Source: an uncultured Oscillospiraceae bacterium (GTDB lineage: Bacteria > Bacillota > Clostridia > Oscillospirales > Ruminococcaceae). Taken from it: a stretch of DNA of 53,955 nt. Position numbers and translations under genes: made by a program. Positions within the stretch are counted from its first letter, which is position 1; each line of letters begins with the position of its first letter. The DNA is taken from assembly GCA_910589145.1 (NCBI GenBank), contig CAJUSD010000022.1, positions 1-53,955 on the forward strand, written 5' to 3'. Below, one piece after another: positions 1 to 8,522 of the stretch. The notes beneath the pieces are model-generated. The model worked only from the letters and a program-made list of their open reading frames with translations. It did no database searches and was not told the DNA's origin.

Positions 1-26
1 GCCAATCTGGCGTTGACGATACCTGA

Positions 27-103
27 CCCGCAGGAAAGGAACAGACGCGAAGCGGGTGTTCCTTTCCTGCGGGCGCGACCGGGGGCTTTTCAGGAAAGCC
101 CCC
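27..103. repeat. Two strong hairpins at the left edge
   Basis: Positions 27-43 and 57-73 form a perfect 17-bp inverted repeat with a 13-nt loop. Positions 81-103 form a second hairpin with a GC-rich 9-bp stem (GGGGGCTTT/AAAGCCCCC). They lead directly into a copy of the dispersed repeat R and sit downstream of the minus-strand gene ending at 184, so they could act as its terminator, although there is no clean T-run. The second hairpin aligns with a weaker hairpin at about 39640-39665 in another R copy, which suggests both hairpins are variable parts of the repeat. Confidence 0.6.
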
Positions 104-106
104 TGG

Positions 107-183
107 ACCCGAAACCTTTTTAATCCGCTTCAGGTTGTACTCGTCTGAGGTTTCTCCCGCAACTTAGCCTTATCAAATTCGTA
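107..183 (+). repeat. Dispersed repeat R, copy 1 (right part)
   Basis: This carries the conserved right-end motif of family R (CCGAAACCTTTTTAATCCG), then a GTAC-CTGAGG-TCTCCCGCAA-type tail. The same tail occurs near 23855, 39680 and 51370. It abuts the 3' end of the minus-strand gene at 184, the usual position of this family. Confidence 0.6.
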
Positions 184-2130
184 TCAGATAGCATTTTCAT
201 CAAAATGGTTTACTGGCGGCAGGCAGCTATGGTTTTGGCAGAGATAGAAGGTTGTTTGATTATCTTTCAGGGGAAATTCCTCTGAAGGTTTGCCAACAAG
301 CCGTATTACCATATTTTCAGGGAACATAAGGGGATATTCCTCTATATTTCCTCTGTCTGCCAGTACAATTGTCATTTTTGGCGGTGGTTCTTTGAAATCC
401 AGCAGTGCCAACAAAAACATAGCGTATCCAGTGGGATACTGCGCCGCATCCCCAGCGAGGAAATTCAATTGCCGCTCTGCTTCATATTCATAATTTCTGT
501 TTGGAACTATCTGGCTGAGATGAACCAGGTTCCATGCCATCATAGAATTCCCGCTGGGAACCGCGCCGTCATAGGTCTCCTTAGGGCGCAGGATTAAAGG
601 CTCATTTTCAGTCCCATATAAATAGAAGCCGCCCTTTTCCTGATCCTGGAATCTGGTAAAAATTTCCTGGCAGATTTTTTCCGCCCGTTCCAAATACCCC
701 TGTTCCAGAGTGGCCCTGTATAGTGCCAGTTGGGAAAATAGATAGAAAGCGTAATCATCCAAGAACCCTTTTGCACCCTGCCTTCCTGCGCGGAAACTTA
801 CAAAAAGCATATTGCCTCTGCAAAGATTTTTTTGAATAAAGCCATCTGCTTGTTTTGCTGCTTTTAAATAGGAAGAATTTTTGCTGACGAGGTATAGCCT
901 GCAAAGGGCAGCAATCATCAGGCTGTTCCAGGAGGTCAGGATTTTGTCGTCCAGATGAAGGGGGAGCCGCTGTTTGCGGTATTGATAAACCTGTTCTAAA
1001 ACTCTGCCGCAAGAGTGGTTTTCCGGGCTGCTGTGCAGCAGGTTTGGAATACTTTTCCCCTCAAAATTCCCCTGGCTGGTAATATCAAAATGACGGTTGA
1101 AGGCTTCTCCGTCTTTGCTGCCAAGGAGACGGATAATTTCCTCTGGGTCAAAAAGATAATACTTTCCTTCTTCGCCGTCGCTGTCTGCATCTTGGGCGCT
1201 GTAAAAGCCGCCCTCCGGGGAAGCCATTTCCCGTAGGATGAAGTCAGCCGTTTTTTCTGCAATACGCCGGTAAACTTCTTTTTTGGTTATGGCGTATGCT
1301 TTGGAATATGCAAGAATCAACAAGGCGTTGTCGTAGAGCATTTTTTCAAAATGAGGTGCTAAAAACTGCGCATCAGTGGAATAACGGCAGAACCCAAAGC
1401 CAATGTGATCAAATATCCCGCCGCGGTACATCTGCATCAGGGTATGTTCTGCCATTTCCAGACAGGATTTATTGTCCTCCCGCTCATATAGCGTCATCAG
1501 GAATAAAAGGTTATGGGGTGAAGGAAACTTAGGCGCTCTGCCAAAACCTCCGTTTTTCCCGTCGTAGGTTTGTTCATAAATTGCAGCGGCAGAATCCAAA
1601 AGTTCGATATCTGCCCTGGACTTTATGGCCTCCTGCCGCTCCAACTGGGAAATGACTTCCTGGGCTTGGTATAAAAGGGCAGCGCGATCCTGTTCCCACT
1701 TTTCATGGACAGCCAGAAGCAGTTCCCGCAGTCCAATCATTCTGCCCCGGCTTTTCTTTGGAAAATAGGTTCCGGCTAGAAATGGTTCCTGTTCTGCTGT
1801 CATGAAAATGCTGGTAGGCCAGCCCCCGCTTCCAGTAAACGCCTGGCACACTGACATATAAATGCTGTCGATATCAGGACGTTCCTCCTTATCAACCTTT
1901 ATAGAAATAAAATACTGGTTAAGCAGGCTGGCAATTTCCGTATCCTCAAAACTTTCATGGGCCATTACGTGGCACCAATGGCAGGTACTGTAGCCAATGC
2001 TGAGAAAGACAGGCTTATCCTCTTCCCGCGCCCGTTGGAAAGCTTCCTCTCCCCAGGGATACCAGTTTACCGGATTTTCTGCGTGTTGGAGCAGGTAGGG
2101 GCTGGTTTCAAACTGTAATTGGTTGGGCAT
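184..2130 (-). CDS. Thioredoxin domain-containing protein (YyaL/SPATA20 family)
   Basis: The protein has 648 residues, typical for the family. The N-terminal thioredoxin-like domain (DUF255) contains the signature STCHWCHVMAHESF with a CxxC pair. It is followed by a long alpha/alpha-barrel region resembling six-hairpin glycosidases or N-acylglucosamine epimerases. The start is placed at the ATG at 2130, preceded by AAAGGA at suitable spacing; an in-frame ATG at 2151 would overlap the upstream gene and lacks a better site. It lies 4 nt after the stop of the Rieske/FAD oxidoreductase gene, so the two are probably co-translated. A redox or protein-quality role is inferred; the biochemical function of the family is not settled. 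Confidence 0.9.
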   Translation of the reverse strand: MPNQLQFETSPYLLQHAENPVNWYPWGEEAFQRAREEDKPVFLSIGYSTCHWCHVMAHESFEDTEIASLLNQYFISIKVDKEERPDIDSIYMSVCQAFTGSGGWPTSIFMTAEQEPFLAGTYFPKKSRGRMIGLRELLLAVHEKWEQDRAALLYQAQEVISQLERQEAIKSRADIELLDSAAAIYEQTYDGKNGGFGRAPKFPSPHNLLFLMTLYEREDNKSCLEMAEHTLMQMYRGGIFDHIGFGFCRYSTDAQFLAPHFEKMLYDNALLILAYSKAYAITKKEVYRRIAEKTADFILREMASPEGGFYSAQDADSDGEEGKYYLFDPEEIIRLLGSKDGEAFNRHFDITSQGNFEGKSIPNLLHSSPENHSCGRVLEQVYQYRKQRLPLHLDDKILTSWNSLMIAALCRLYLVSKNSSYLKAAKQADGFIQKNLCRGNMLFVSFRAGRQGAKGFLDDYAFYLFSQLALYRATLEQGYLERAEKICQEIFTRFQDQEKGGFYLYGTENEPLILRPKETYDGAVPSGNSMMAWNLVHLSQIVPNRNYEYEAERQLNFLAGDAAQYPTGYAMFLLALLDFKEPPPKMTIVLADRGNIEEYPLMFPENMVIRLVGKPSEEFPLKDNQTTFYLCQNHSCLPPVNHFDENAI

Positions 2131-2134
2131 ATTA

Positions 2135-3433
2135 TCACATCCTTTTATCATCTGTGGCGGGATTGTCGATCAGCATCCCGTTTTCGCCAAAACGGGAACC
2201 ATGGCAGGGGCAGTCCCAGCTATGCTCCTGGGCATTGTATTTCAAAGCGCATCCCATATGTGGGCACCGGGGGACAGTAGGGGTTATTATCCCTAAAATT
2301 GCTTCCAGCCCGTTCACTGCAAGCTGGGGCCGAAAAACGGTCCGGGAAGGGGAGAATAAATCCTTGTACGGGTTGTCATTTCCCAATATCAAATCCCGCA
2401 GAAGCAGCGCCGCTGCCATAGAAGATGTCATTCCCCATTTATTAAAACCAGTGGCAACATAAAGATTAGGGGTGGTTTTGGAATACTGCCCAATATAAGG
2501 GACGCCGTCCAAAGTCATACAATCCTGAGTTGCCCAGCGGGCTGCTTCCTGGGCGTTTGGATAATAACGGCGGGCAAAGTCTTCCAGTTCCCGCCAGCCG
2601 CTTCCCTTTTTCCCAGTTCGGCGGCCTCCCCCGCCAAGGAGAAGCAAACCGTTGTAGTTGCGGAAGGAAAGCCCATTTTCCTGTCTATCTATATACATTC
2701 CGCCCACATCAGGGGCATTTTTCAGTGCTATAACATAGGAGCGGTTTTGATACAGCTTTATAAAATATCCGCCGTGTTTGTTGAGAATTGGGAAATGGGT
2801 AGCAATTATTATTTTTTTCGCCGAGATTGTTCCACCGGAAGTAACTGCTTTGCCGGGCATCAGTTCTAAAACTTTGGTATGTTCAAAGATACGCAGATTT
2901 TTGGAAATGGCAGCGGCAAATTTCAAGGGGTGGAACTGCGCCTGTTTGGGGAAACGAACTGCTCCTGCAACAGGATACGGCAAAGGCAGCTCTGATACAA
3001 ACTCCACATGAAACCCGATTTGATTCAGTGCAGTTATTTCCTTTTCAATTTCCCGCTGGTTGTTGAGAGAGTAGACAAAAGAATCCTTTTCCTCCAAGTC
3101 ACAGTCCAGATTTTGGCACAAGACACGGTATTGTTCCAGGGCTGCCTGGTTTGCTTCCAGATAAAGTCGGGCTTTTTCAAGGCCGAATGTATGAATCAGT
3201 TTATCATAAATCAGGCCATGCTGGGATGTAATTTTTGCCGTTGTATTTTTGGTAATGCCGCTGCATATCCTGTCCGCCTCCACTAAAGCATAATCCATAC
3301 CTGCTTGGGAAAGCTGAAAGGCACATAATAGCCCGGCAATACCGCCGCCGATAATCAATATATCTGTTTTTAAGTCTGCCTGCAGCGGCTCGAAACTGGG
3401 CGGGGTAACAGTTTGTGTCCATACAGAATCCAT
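2135..3433 (-). CDS. FAD-dependent oxidoreductase with C-terminal Rieske domain
   Basis: The 432-residue protein begins with a DadA-type FAD-binding Rossmann fold (DILIIGGGIAGLLCAFQLS, about residues 24-43). It ends in a Rieske 2Fe-2S domain with both ligand motifs, CPHMGC and CPCHGSRF (about residues 390-420). The Rieske domain is slightly short and stops soon after the NPAT segment. Fusions of this type oxidise small amines or feed electrons to a redox carrier; the substrate cannot be read from sequence. The start ATG has GAGGTGATGAG just upstream. It is the first gene of a two-gene operon with the thioredoxin-domain protein, which fits a shared redox function. Confidence 0.88.
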   Translation of the reverse strand: MDSVWTQTVTPPSFEPLQADLKTDILIIGGGIAGLLCAFQLSQAGMDYALVEADRICSGITKNTTAKITSQHGLIYDKLIHTFGLEKARLYLEANQAALEQYRVLCQNLDCDLEEKDSFVYSLNNQREIEKEITALNQIGFHVEFVSELPLPYPVAGAVRFPKQAQFHPLKFAAAISKNLRIFEHTKVLELMPGKAVTSGGTISAKKIIIATHFPILNKHGGYFIKLYQNRSYVIALKNAPDVGGMYIDRQENGLSFRNYNGLLLLGGGGRRTGKKGSGWRELEDFARRYYPNAQEAARWATQDCMTLDGVPYIGQYSKTTPNLYVATGFNKWGMTSSMAAALLLRDLILGNDNPYKDLFSPSRTVFRPQLAVNGLEAILGIITPTVPRCPHMGCALKYNAQEHSWDCPCHGSRFGENGMLIDNPATDDKRM

Positions 3434-3469
3434 CTCATCACCTCATTGGAAATTAGATTCCCCCATAAC

Positions 3470-3600
3470 GGCTTTGATTATTCCCGTAACGGTGTCAGGT
3501 GCCGTCTTACGGGATATCTGGACAGCAGAAGCGGGGCTGAGACTATAACACTGCTGCGGGATGGTCTCCTAAAACAGAAATCCTTAAAATTTAGAGGGAT
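3470..3600 (-). repeat. Dispersed repeat R, copy 2 (inverted, partial)
   Basis: This contains the family R left-end motif in inverse orientation (CTCCTAAAACAGAAA near 3566-3580, read TTTCTGTTTTAGGAG on the minus strand). It also holds a local dyad of CCCGTAA near 3492 and TTACGGG near 3508. It fills the spacer between the oxidoreductase gene start and the symporter gene. Confidence 0.45.
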
Positions 3601-3679
3601 TTTCCATCGGACACACGTTATTTCAGTCATTTACTTGTCCTGTTCTGCATATTCTGATGGCAGAGGGGAGGTATCCCGA

Positions 3680-5026
3680 ATGGATATCCTTGGTATATTT
3701 GAGAGCACGACTTTTATTCTTCTTTTGATGGCAGGACTATGGTTTACATTCCGCATGAAGTTTTATCCTCTGGTACATTTGGGTGAAGTTTTTCGCCGCA
3801 CAATAGGCGGACGTTCCGAAAAAGGGGAAAAAAACAAAAAAGGTTTTTCATCTTTTGAAGCAGCGGCAACCTCTCTTGCTGGTACAATGGGCACTGGCAA
3901 TATTGTAGGAGTGGCAGCAGCGCTTATTGCCGGCGGCCCTGGAGCTGTTTTATGGATGCTGATAGGCGCGCTTGTTGGTATGGCTGTAAAATATGCGGAA
4001 ATTGTTCTAGGCATTCTTTACCGCCGCAAAAACAGTGCTGGAGAATACCGCGGCGGTCCAATGTATTACTTAGAGGATGGATTGAACTGGAAACATATTG
4101 CAAAGTTTTTTGCTTTTCTCTGTGTGGCCAGCTCGATTGGGGTTGGCAATATGACGCAGGTCAATGCTGCCGCTGGTGCAATTCGTACTTCATTACCATT
4201 TTCGTTTCCAATATGGATTGTTGGCTTAGGAATGGCTTTATTCTGCCTGTTGGTATCTGCCGGAGGAATGAAAAGGGTTGGAAAGGTAATGGCTTTTATT
4301 ATGCCTGTAATCTCCATAGGCTATCTGGCAGGGTGTTTATGGGTCATTTTCTGCTGCCGGCAGGAGCTCCCGATGATATTGTCGGAAATCTGGCGGGGAG
4401 CTTTTGGAATTCGCCCTGCTGCTTCAGGAGTGTTGGGGTTGTCCGTTGCGCGGGCTGTGCGCTATGGCTTGGCCAGAGGGGTTTTCTCCCATGAAGCCGG
4501 ATTGGGGAGCGCCCCAATTGCACATGGAGGCGCAGTCTGCCAGACCCCGCAGGATCAGGGATTATGGGGTGTTTTGGAGGTCTTTTGGGATACTGTCGTT
4601 GGATGTACAACAACCGCCCTTGTTCTTCTTTTAGCGGCCCCAGAGGGGTTATCTGGAAGTTTGGAAGATGTTCGCTGGACATCAGAGGCTTTTTCCCGCT
4701 GGTTTGGGCCTGCTGGAGAATGGTTTGTGTCAATTTCATTGGCTGTCTTTGCTGCCGCTGCTTTGGTTAGCTGGTGGCTTTATGGAAGTCAGGCGGTTGA
4801 ATATCTTGCAAACGGCAATTTAGAAAAAAACCGGAAATGGCAAAAATGGTATTTAGGGTTGTACCTAGCTGGCTCTGTCATTGGTTCCGCAGTCCAAATG
4901 TCTACCGTTTGGAAAATTTCCGATTTGCTAAACTGTTTCATGATACTTCCCAATCTTGCTGCCCTGGTCTTATTAGCGGGAAAAATAGGGAACCCGCCAA
5001 CCCCGCGAAAAAAGGATAAACCTTGA
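3680..5026 (+). CDS. Alanine/glycine:cation symporter (AGCS family)
   Basis: The 448-residue multi-spanning membrane protein has the AGCS hallmark GTGNIVGVAAALIAGGPGAV and a later conserved stretch ARGVFSHEAGLGSAPIAHG. It should import alanine, glycine or a related small amino acid with Na+ or H+. The reading frame is open back to 3413, but translation most likely begins at the ATG at 3680: the protein then starts at the first membrane segment (MDILGIFES) and GGGGAGG lies just upstream. It stands alone, followed by a strong terminator. About ten hydrophobic segments are visible. Confidence 0.9.
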   Translation: MDILGIFESTTFILLLMAGLWFTFRMKFYPLVHLGEVFRRTIGGRSEKGEKNKKGFSSFEAAATSLAGTMGTGNIVGVAAALIAGGPGAVLWMLIGALVGMAVKYAEIVLGILYRRKNSAGEYRGGPMYYLEDGLNWKHIAKFFAFLCVASSIGVGNMTQVNAAAGAIRTSLPFSFPIWIVGLGMALFCLLVSAGGMKRVGKVMAFIMPVISIGYLAGCLWVIFCCRQELPMILSEIWRGAFGIRPAASGVLGLSVARAVRYGLARGVFSHEAGLGSAPIAHGGAVCQTPQDQGLWGVLEVFWDTVVGCTTTALVLLLAAPEGLSGSLEDVRWTSEAFSRWFGPAGEWFVSISLAVFAAAALVSWWLYGSQAVEYLANGNLEKNRKWQKWYLGLYLAGSVIGSAVQMSTVWKISDLLNCFMILPNLAALVLLAGKIGNPPTPRKKDKP

Positions 5027-5076
5027 AGGGAAACAGTGCTGCCGCGTTTGTTGTACAGCACTGTTTTCCCTTTAGC
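5025..5076 (+). terminator. Rho-independent terminator after the AGCS gene
   Basis: The stem AAGGGAAACAGTGCTG (5026-5041) pairs with CAGCACTGTTTTCCCTT (5056-5072), with one bulge. It begins at the symporter stop codon. Its U-tract is short, but the stem is long. Confidence 0.75.
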
Positions 5077-5095
5077 AGAAAAAATATTTTTAGCG

Positions 5096-5124
5096 TTGAC
5101 ATTAAGAATTCTTCCGTCTATAAT
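5096..5124 (+). promoter_or_regulatory. Sigma-A promoter for bacteriohemerythrin
   Basis: A perfect -35 (TTGACA, 5096-5101) and a perfect -10 (TATAAT, 5119-5124) are separated by 17 bp. They lie about 80 bp upstream of the hemerythrin ATG. This is the strongest promoter match seen in the window. Confidence 0.85.
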
Positions 5125-5202
5125 TTATTTAACAGTGCATATTCGACGGAAAACACTGCATTGCCCAATGTGCATTTATTTTTGATGGAAAGAGGTATAC
5201 AT

Positions 5203-5604
5203 ATGCGTTATGAACTTACAAAAGACCTGGAAACTGGTAATGCTACAATTGATATGGAGCATCGGGAATTATTCCAGGCTGTTAACAATTTGATGGATGC
5301 CTGTAAAGTAGGGCAGGGCCGTTCCTCTGTAAGCTCGGCCGCCCAATTCCTTCTGCAATATGTGGACAAACATTTTACCCATGAGGAACAGCTTCAAAAA
5401 AGCTGCCAATATCCGAAAGTAATTCCTCATAAGGCTTTCCATGATAGATATAAAAGAGAATTAAAGGAAATCACTGCCCAAATCCCTAACAGAAATGTTT
5501 CAGTTACAGATTTAGTAAAACTGAATAACCATCTTGTCATTTTGGTCAATCACATTAAAGTAGTAGATAAAGAGTTAGCCGCTTATTTAAAAGCGAAATC
5601 CTGA
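5203..5604 (+). CDS. Bacteriohemerythrin
   Basis: The 133-residue single-domain protein binds O2 at a di-iron centre. All expected ligands are visible: H20 (DMEHREL), H57 and E61 (HFTHEE), H76 and H80 (HKAFH), H117 and D122 (NHIKVVD). The frame runs upstream to 5023 through the preceding terminator, but the real start is the ATG at 5203, with AAAGAGG before it. In anaerobes such proteins are thought to bind or deliver oxygen, or help protect against it; this is inference. A consensus promoter precedes it and a hairpin follows, so it is monocistronic and probably strongly expressed. Confidence 0.92.
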   Translation: MRYELTKDLETGNATIDMEHRELFQAVNNLMDACKVGQGRSSVSSAAQFLLQYVDKHFTHEEQLQKSCQYPKVIPHKAFHDRYKRELKEITAQIPNRNVSVTDLVKLNNHLVILVNHIKVVDKELAAYLKAKS

Positions 5605-5689
5605 GTCTGGCTTTATAAGATAGTTTCAGGGGATATATATCCTCTACAGAACTTTGTATTGTACAGAAGCATAGGTTTAAATAGACACT

Positions 5690-5726
5690 TCAAAGGGAAC
5701 TTCAATTTGAAGTCCCCTTTCTTGCT
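5690..5726 (+). terminator. Terminator after bacteriohemerythrin
   Basis: AAAGGGAACTTCA (from 5692) pairs with GAAGTCCCCTTT (5709-5720) across an ATTT loop and is followed by a T-rich stretch. Confidence 0.7.
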
Positions 5727-5768
5727 TAAAGTTTCTTAAAAAAATTTAATAGAAGAAAGGTGGTTGTT

Positions 5769-6521
5769 ATGAACGTATCTGGAAAAACCATTTTGATAAC
5801 TGGTGGAGCGGGAGGTCTTGGGTCTGCTATGGCAAAGCTGTTGGCAGAAAAAGGAGCTTCTGTTTTCATTCTTGATCTTGATGAGGAAAAAGGATCTGCA
5901 CTGGTAAATGAAATTGCTGATTCAGGCGGTAAAGCGTGGTTTTATAGAATTGATCTGACCAGTGAACAAGATTGGCAAAAGGTCTTTGACCAGGCGCTGA
6001 AGGCAACTGGAAAGGTAGATGTATTAATCAATAACGCCGGAATAAATATCCGCAAGCCTATTGAAGAAATGTCCTTTGATGAATGGAATACCATGATGCG
6101 TGTTAACACAGGCACCGTCTTTTTAGGATGCAAAGCTGCTATACCGGTTATGCGGAAGCAGGGCGGCGGAGCAATCATTAATACCTCGTCAGTATGCGGA
6201 CTGATCGGCCATCGGTATACTCCCGAGGCATATACAGCGACAAAAGGGGCTGTTACTCTGCTTACAAAAGCGGTTGCATCAAGATACGCCAAGGACGGCA
6301 TACGCTGCAACTGTATCAACCCCAGCACAGTGGACACGCCTTTTGTACAGGAGCTTTTCAAGGACCCGGAGCGGAAAAAGGAACGGCTTGGAGAAGTGCC
6401 TTTAGGACGGCTGGCAACCGTAGAAGATGTGGCTAACGCAGCATTATATCTGGCTTCAGAAGAAGCTTCCTTTATTAACGGCGTAGCGCTTCCCGTTGAC
6501 GGCGGAACGACCTGCTGCTGA
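5769..6521 (+). CDS. SDR-family NAD(P)-dependent oxidoreductase
   Basis: The 250-residue classical short-chain dehydrogenase has a TGGAGGLG cofactor loop, an NNAG motif, a catalytic Ser (NTSSV) and the YxxxK pair (AYTATK). It closes with the glucose/gluconate dehydrogenase-like ending PVDGG. It reduces or oxidises a sugar, polyol or sugar acid; the substrate is unknown. The ATG at 5769 is preferred over GTG at 5760 because GAAAGGTGG precedes it. It is the first of three genes with a split transketolase, which suggests it makes a ketose that the transketolase then cleaves. D-apiose, sulfo-sugar and polyol routes with split transketolases are known analogies, but nothing here discriminates between them. 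Confidence 0.88.
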   Translation: MNVSGKTILITGGAGGLGSAMAKLLAEKGASVFILDLDEEKGSALVNEIADSGGKAWFYRIDLTSEQDWQKVFDQALKATGKVDVLINNAGINIRKPIEEMSFDEWNTMMRVNTGTVFLGCKAAIPVMRKQGGGAIINTSSVCGLIGHRYTPEAYTATKGAVTLLTKAVASRYAKDGIRCNCINPSTVDTPFVQELFKDPERKKERLGEVPLGRLATVEDVANAALYLASEEASFINGVALPVDGGTTCC

Positions 6522-6555
6522 ATCATATATAATATATTAAGGAGGTTGGGAAAGA

Positions 6556-7455
6556 ATGGCAAACCAGGAAACAATCAATCATAAAATCCATTATCTGGCG
6601 GAACAGCACCGGAGACATGAAGCAGTCCGAAAAATCCAACGCCTGGCAGCCCAAATTCGGAAGGATGTTGTTCTGATGATAGGCTGTGAAGGAAATGTAG
6701 GCCATTTAGGAGGCTCCTGCTCCAGTGCGGATATTGTTGCAGCGCTGTATGGTTATAAGATGAAATTGGAGCCGAAAAATCCTAATTGGGAAGGACGGGA
6801 TAAGTTCCTGTATAGCAAAGGCCACGCAGGGATTGCCCAATATGCTGTATTGGCAGAATTGGGGTATTTCCCCAAAGAGGATCTTCTTCGCGTCAAAGGA
6901 CTTGGTTCCCGGCTGCAAGGACATCCTGACCGGATCCGTACTCCCGGCATAGAGGCCAACACAGGTTCTTTAGGGCAGGGCCTTTCCATTGCCAATGGTA
7001 TGGCTTTGGCTATGCGGCTGGACAAGAAACCAAATAAAGTTTACTGTATTATGGGGGACGGCGAACAGGCAGAAGGCCAGATTTGGGAAGCGGCTATGGC
7101 TGCTTCCGCCCATAAAATTGACAATATTGTTGGAATCATCGACCAGAATTGCCTTCAAGCTACCGGAAGCATTATAGAACGCTTTAATACCAATCCTCTG
7201 CCGGAAAAATGGGCGGCTTTTGGCTGGCATGTCATCGAAATTGACGGCCATAATATTGAGGAAATTTTGCGGGCTTTGGATGAGGCCGATACGATAAAAG
7301 GGAAACCTACTGCAATTATTGCCCATACCGTTAAAGGAAAAGGGATTTCCTTTGCAGAAAACGCAGCAGGGTTCCATAATGGAGCTTTAACGCCGGAACA
7401 GTACGAAACCGCACTCAAAGAACTTGACGCACAGTTGGCGGAACTGGATGGATAA
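6556..7455 (+). CDS. Transketolase, N-terminal (TPP-binding) subunit
   Basis: The 299-residue protein matches the N-terminal half of transketolase. It shows the GHLGGSCSSADI segment, KGHAG, GSLGQGLS and the TPP motif GDGEQAEGQIWEA ending in an Asn-bearing segment. It needs the C-terminal subunit encoded next to form an active enzyme that moves two-carbon ketol units. An ideal AAGGAGG lies 10 nt before the ATG, 34 nt after the SDR stop. Split transketolases are common in Clostridia and often serve dedicated catabolic operons rather than the central pentose phosphate pathway. That specialised role is inferred from the SDR neighbour. Confidence 0.93.
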   Translation: MANQETINHKIHYLAEQHRRHEAVRKIQRLAAQIRKDVVLMIGCEGNVGHLGGSCSSADIVAALYGYKMKLEPKNPNWEGRDKFLYSKGHAGIAQYAVLAELGYFPKEDLLRVKGLGSRLQGHPDRIRTPGIEANTGSLGQGLSIANGMALAMRLDKKPNKVYCIMGDGEQAEGQIWEAAMAASAHKIDNIVGIIDQNCLQATGSIIERFNTNPLPEKWAAFGWHVIEIDGHNIEEILRALDEADTIKGKPTAIIAHTVKGKGISFAENAAGFHNGALTPEQYETALKELDAQLAELDG

Positions 7456-7490
7456 ACAACGAAACCATACAAGGAGAGGTGAACGATTCT

Positions 7491-8420
7491 ATGAGTAAAA
7501 CACAAAGCCAACGTTTAGCATACGGCGAGGAGCTGGTTGCCCTGGGAAGGGAAAATAAGGACGTTGTTGTCTTAGAGGCGGATTTAGGGAAATCCACTAT
7601 GTCTTATTTGTTCCAGCAGGAATTCCCGGAGCGGTATTTTGAAATGGGCATTGCGGAACAGAATATGCTGTCAACAGCAGCAGGACTGGCTGTTTCGGGG
7701 AAAATTGCTTTTTGCAATTCCTTTGCAGTTTTTGCGGCAGGACGGCCCTATGACCAGATTCGCCAGACGATTTCCGTTGGAAAGCTGAATGTAAAGGTTT
7801 GCGGGTCTTCGGCAGGACTGTCGGATTTTGGGGATGGTTCCTCTCATCAGGCAGTGGAAGATATAGCGATTATGAGCGCCATCCCTAATATGACTGTTTT
7901 GGCCCCCTGCGATGCTGAGGAAACAAGACAGTGCGTCCGCGCTGCTGCTGAAATTCAGGGGCCTGTTTATATCCGTGTACTGCGCAATGACTTGCCGGAC
8001 ATTCTGCCAGAAGGCGCAGAATTCCATCTGGGAGAGCCAAGGGTATTGCGGGATGGTTCCGATATTGTCATTTTTGCCCATGGTGTAATGGTTAAAAAAG
8101 CATTGGATGCAGCTTCAGAACTGGACGAAGCGGGAATTTCAGCTCAGGTAGTAAATATATGCACCATGAAACCCTTTCCCTATGAAGCAGTTGCCGCGCT
8201 TGCCAGAGGAAAGAAGGCTGTGGTAACAGCAGAGGAACACAACTATATAGGCGGATTGGCCAGCCAGACGGCCTTAGCTCTGAGAGGATCGCGTATCTGT
8301 ATGGATTATGTTGCCATAGATGATACCTTTGGGCAGTCAGCACATAGCCCTGAAGAATTATTGGAGTTTTATGGGCTGACAAAGGAGCACATTATAAGAA
8401 AAGTGAAGGAACTCTTGTAA
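7491..8420 (+). CDS. Transketolase, C-terminal subunit
   Basis: The 309-residue protein holds the pyrimidine-binding and C-terminal domains of transketolase. It has the catalytic glutamate region MGIAEQNML, the FFAAGRPYDQIRQ-like segment (here FAVFAAGRPYDQIRQ) and a transketolase-C domain with EEHNYIGGL. It pairs with the product of the preceding gene, 35 nt upstream. The ATG at 7491 is chosen; AAGGAGAGG lies before it at slightly long spacing, while the in-frame GTG at 7479 would be too close to that site. A terminator directly follows, so the operon is SDR, TktN and TktC. Confidence 0.93.
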   Translation: MSKTQSQRLAYGEELVALGRENKDVVVLEADLGKSTMSYLFQQEFPERYFEMGIAEQNMLSTAAGLAVSGKIAFCNSFAVFAAGRPYDQIRQTISVGKLNVKVCGSSAGLSDFGDGSSHQAVEDIAIMSAIPNMTVLAPCDAEETRQCVRAAAEIQGPVYIRVLRNDLPDILPEGAEFHLGEPRVLRDGSDIVIFAHGVMVKKALDAASELDEAGISAQVVNICTMKPFPYEAVAALARGKKAVVTAEEHNYIGGLASQTALALRGSRICMDYVAIDDTFGQSAHSPEELLEFYGLTKEHIIRKVKELL

Positions 8421-8428
8421 TAAATTGA

Positions 8429-8468
8429 TATCCGCAGGCAGGATTGTTTCCTGTCTGCGGATGGTTTT
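8429..8468 (+). terminator. Terminator of the SDR-transketolase operon
   Basis: ATCCGCAGGCAGGA (8429-8442) pairs with TCCTGTCTGCGGAT (to 8463), with one mismatch, followed by GGTTTTTG. Confidence 0.85.
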
Positions 8469-8522
8469 TGAACAGATTAAGGCGGAAAAAAGTTCCAACA
8501 AAAAGAAAAGGAAGCGTTTACA

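Noticed and set aside
3413..3679. N-terminal extension of the AGCS symporter frame
   Set aside because: The extension runs through repeat R and has no family similarity; a clear start with GGGGAGG lies at 3680.
3434..3679. Possible riboswitch ahead of the amino-acid symporter, suggested by CTGAGA and a CCCGTAA/TTACGGG dyad
   Set aside because: It lacks the conserved cores of TPP or glycine riboswitches, and part of it matches repeat R.
5023..5202. N-terminal extension of the hemerythrin frame
   Set aside because: It spans the preceding terminator and the consensus promoter, so it cannot be translated from that promoter's transcript.
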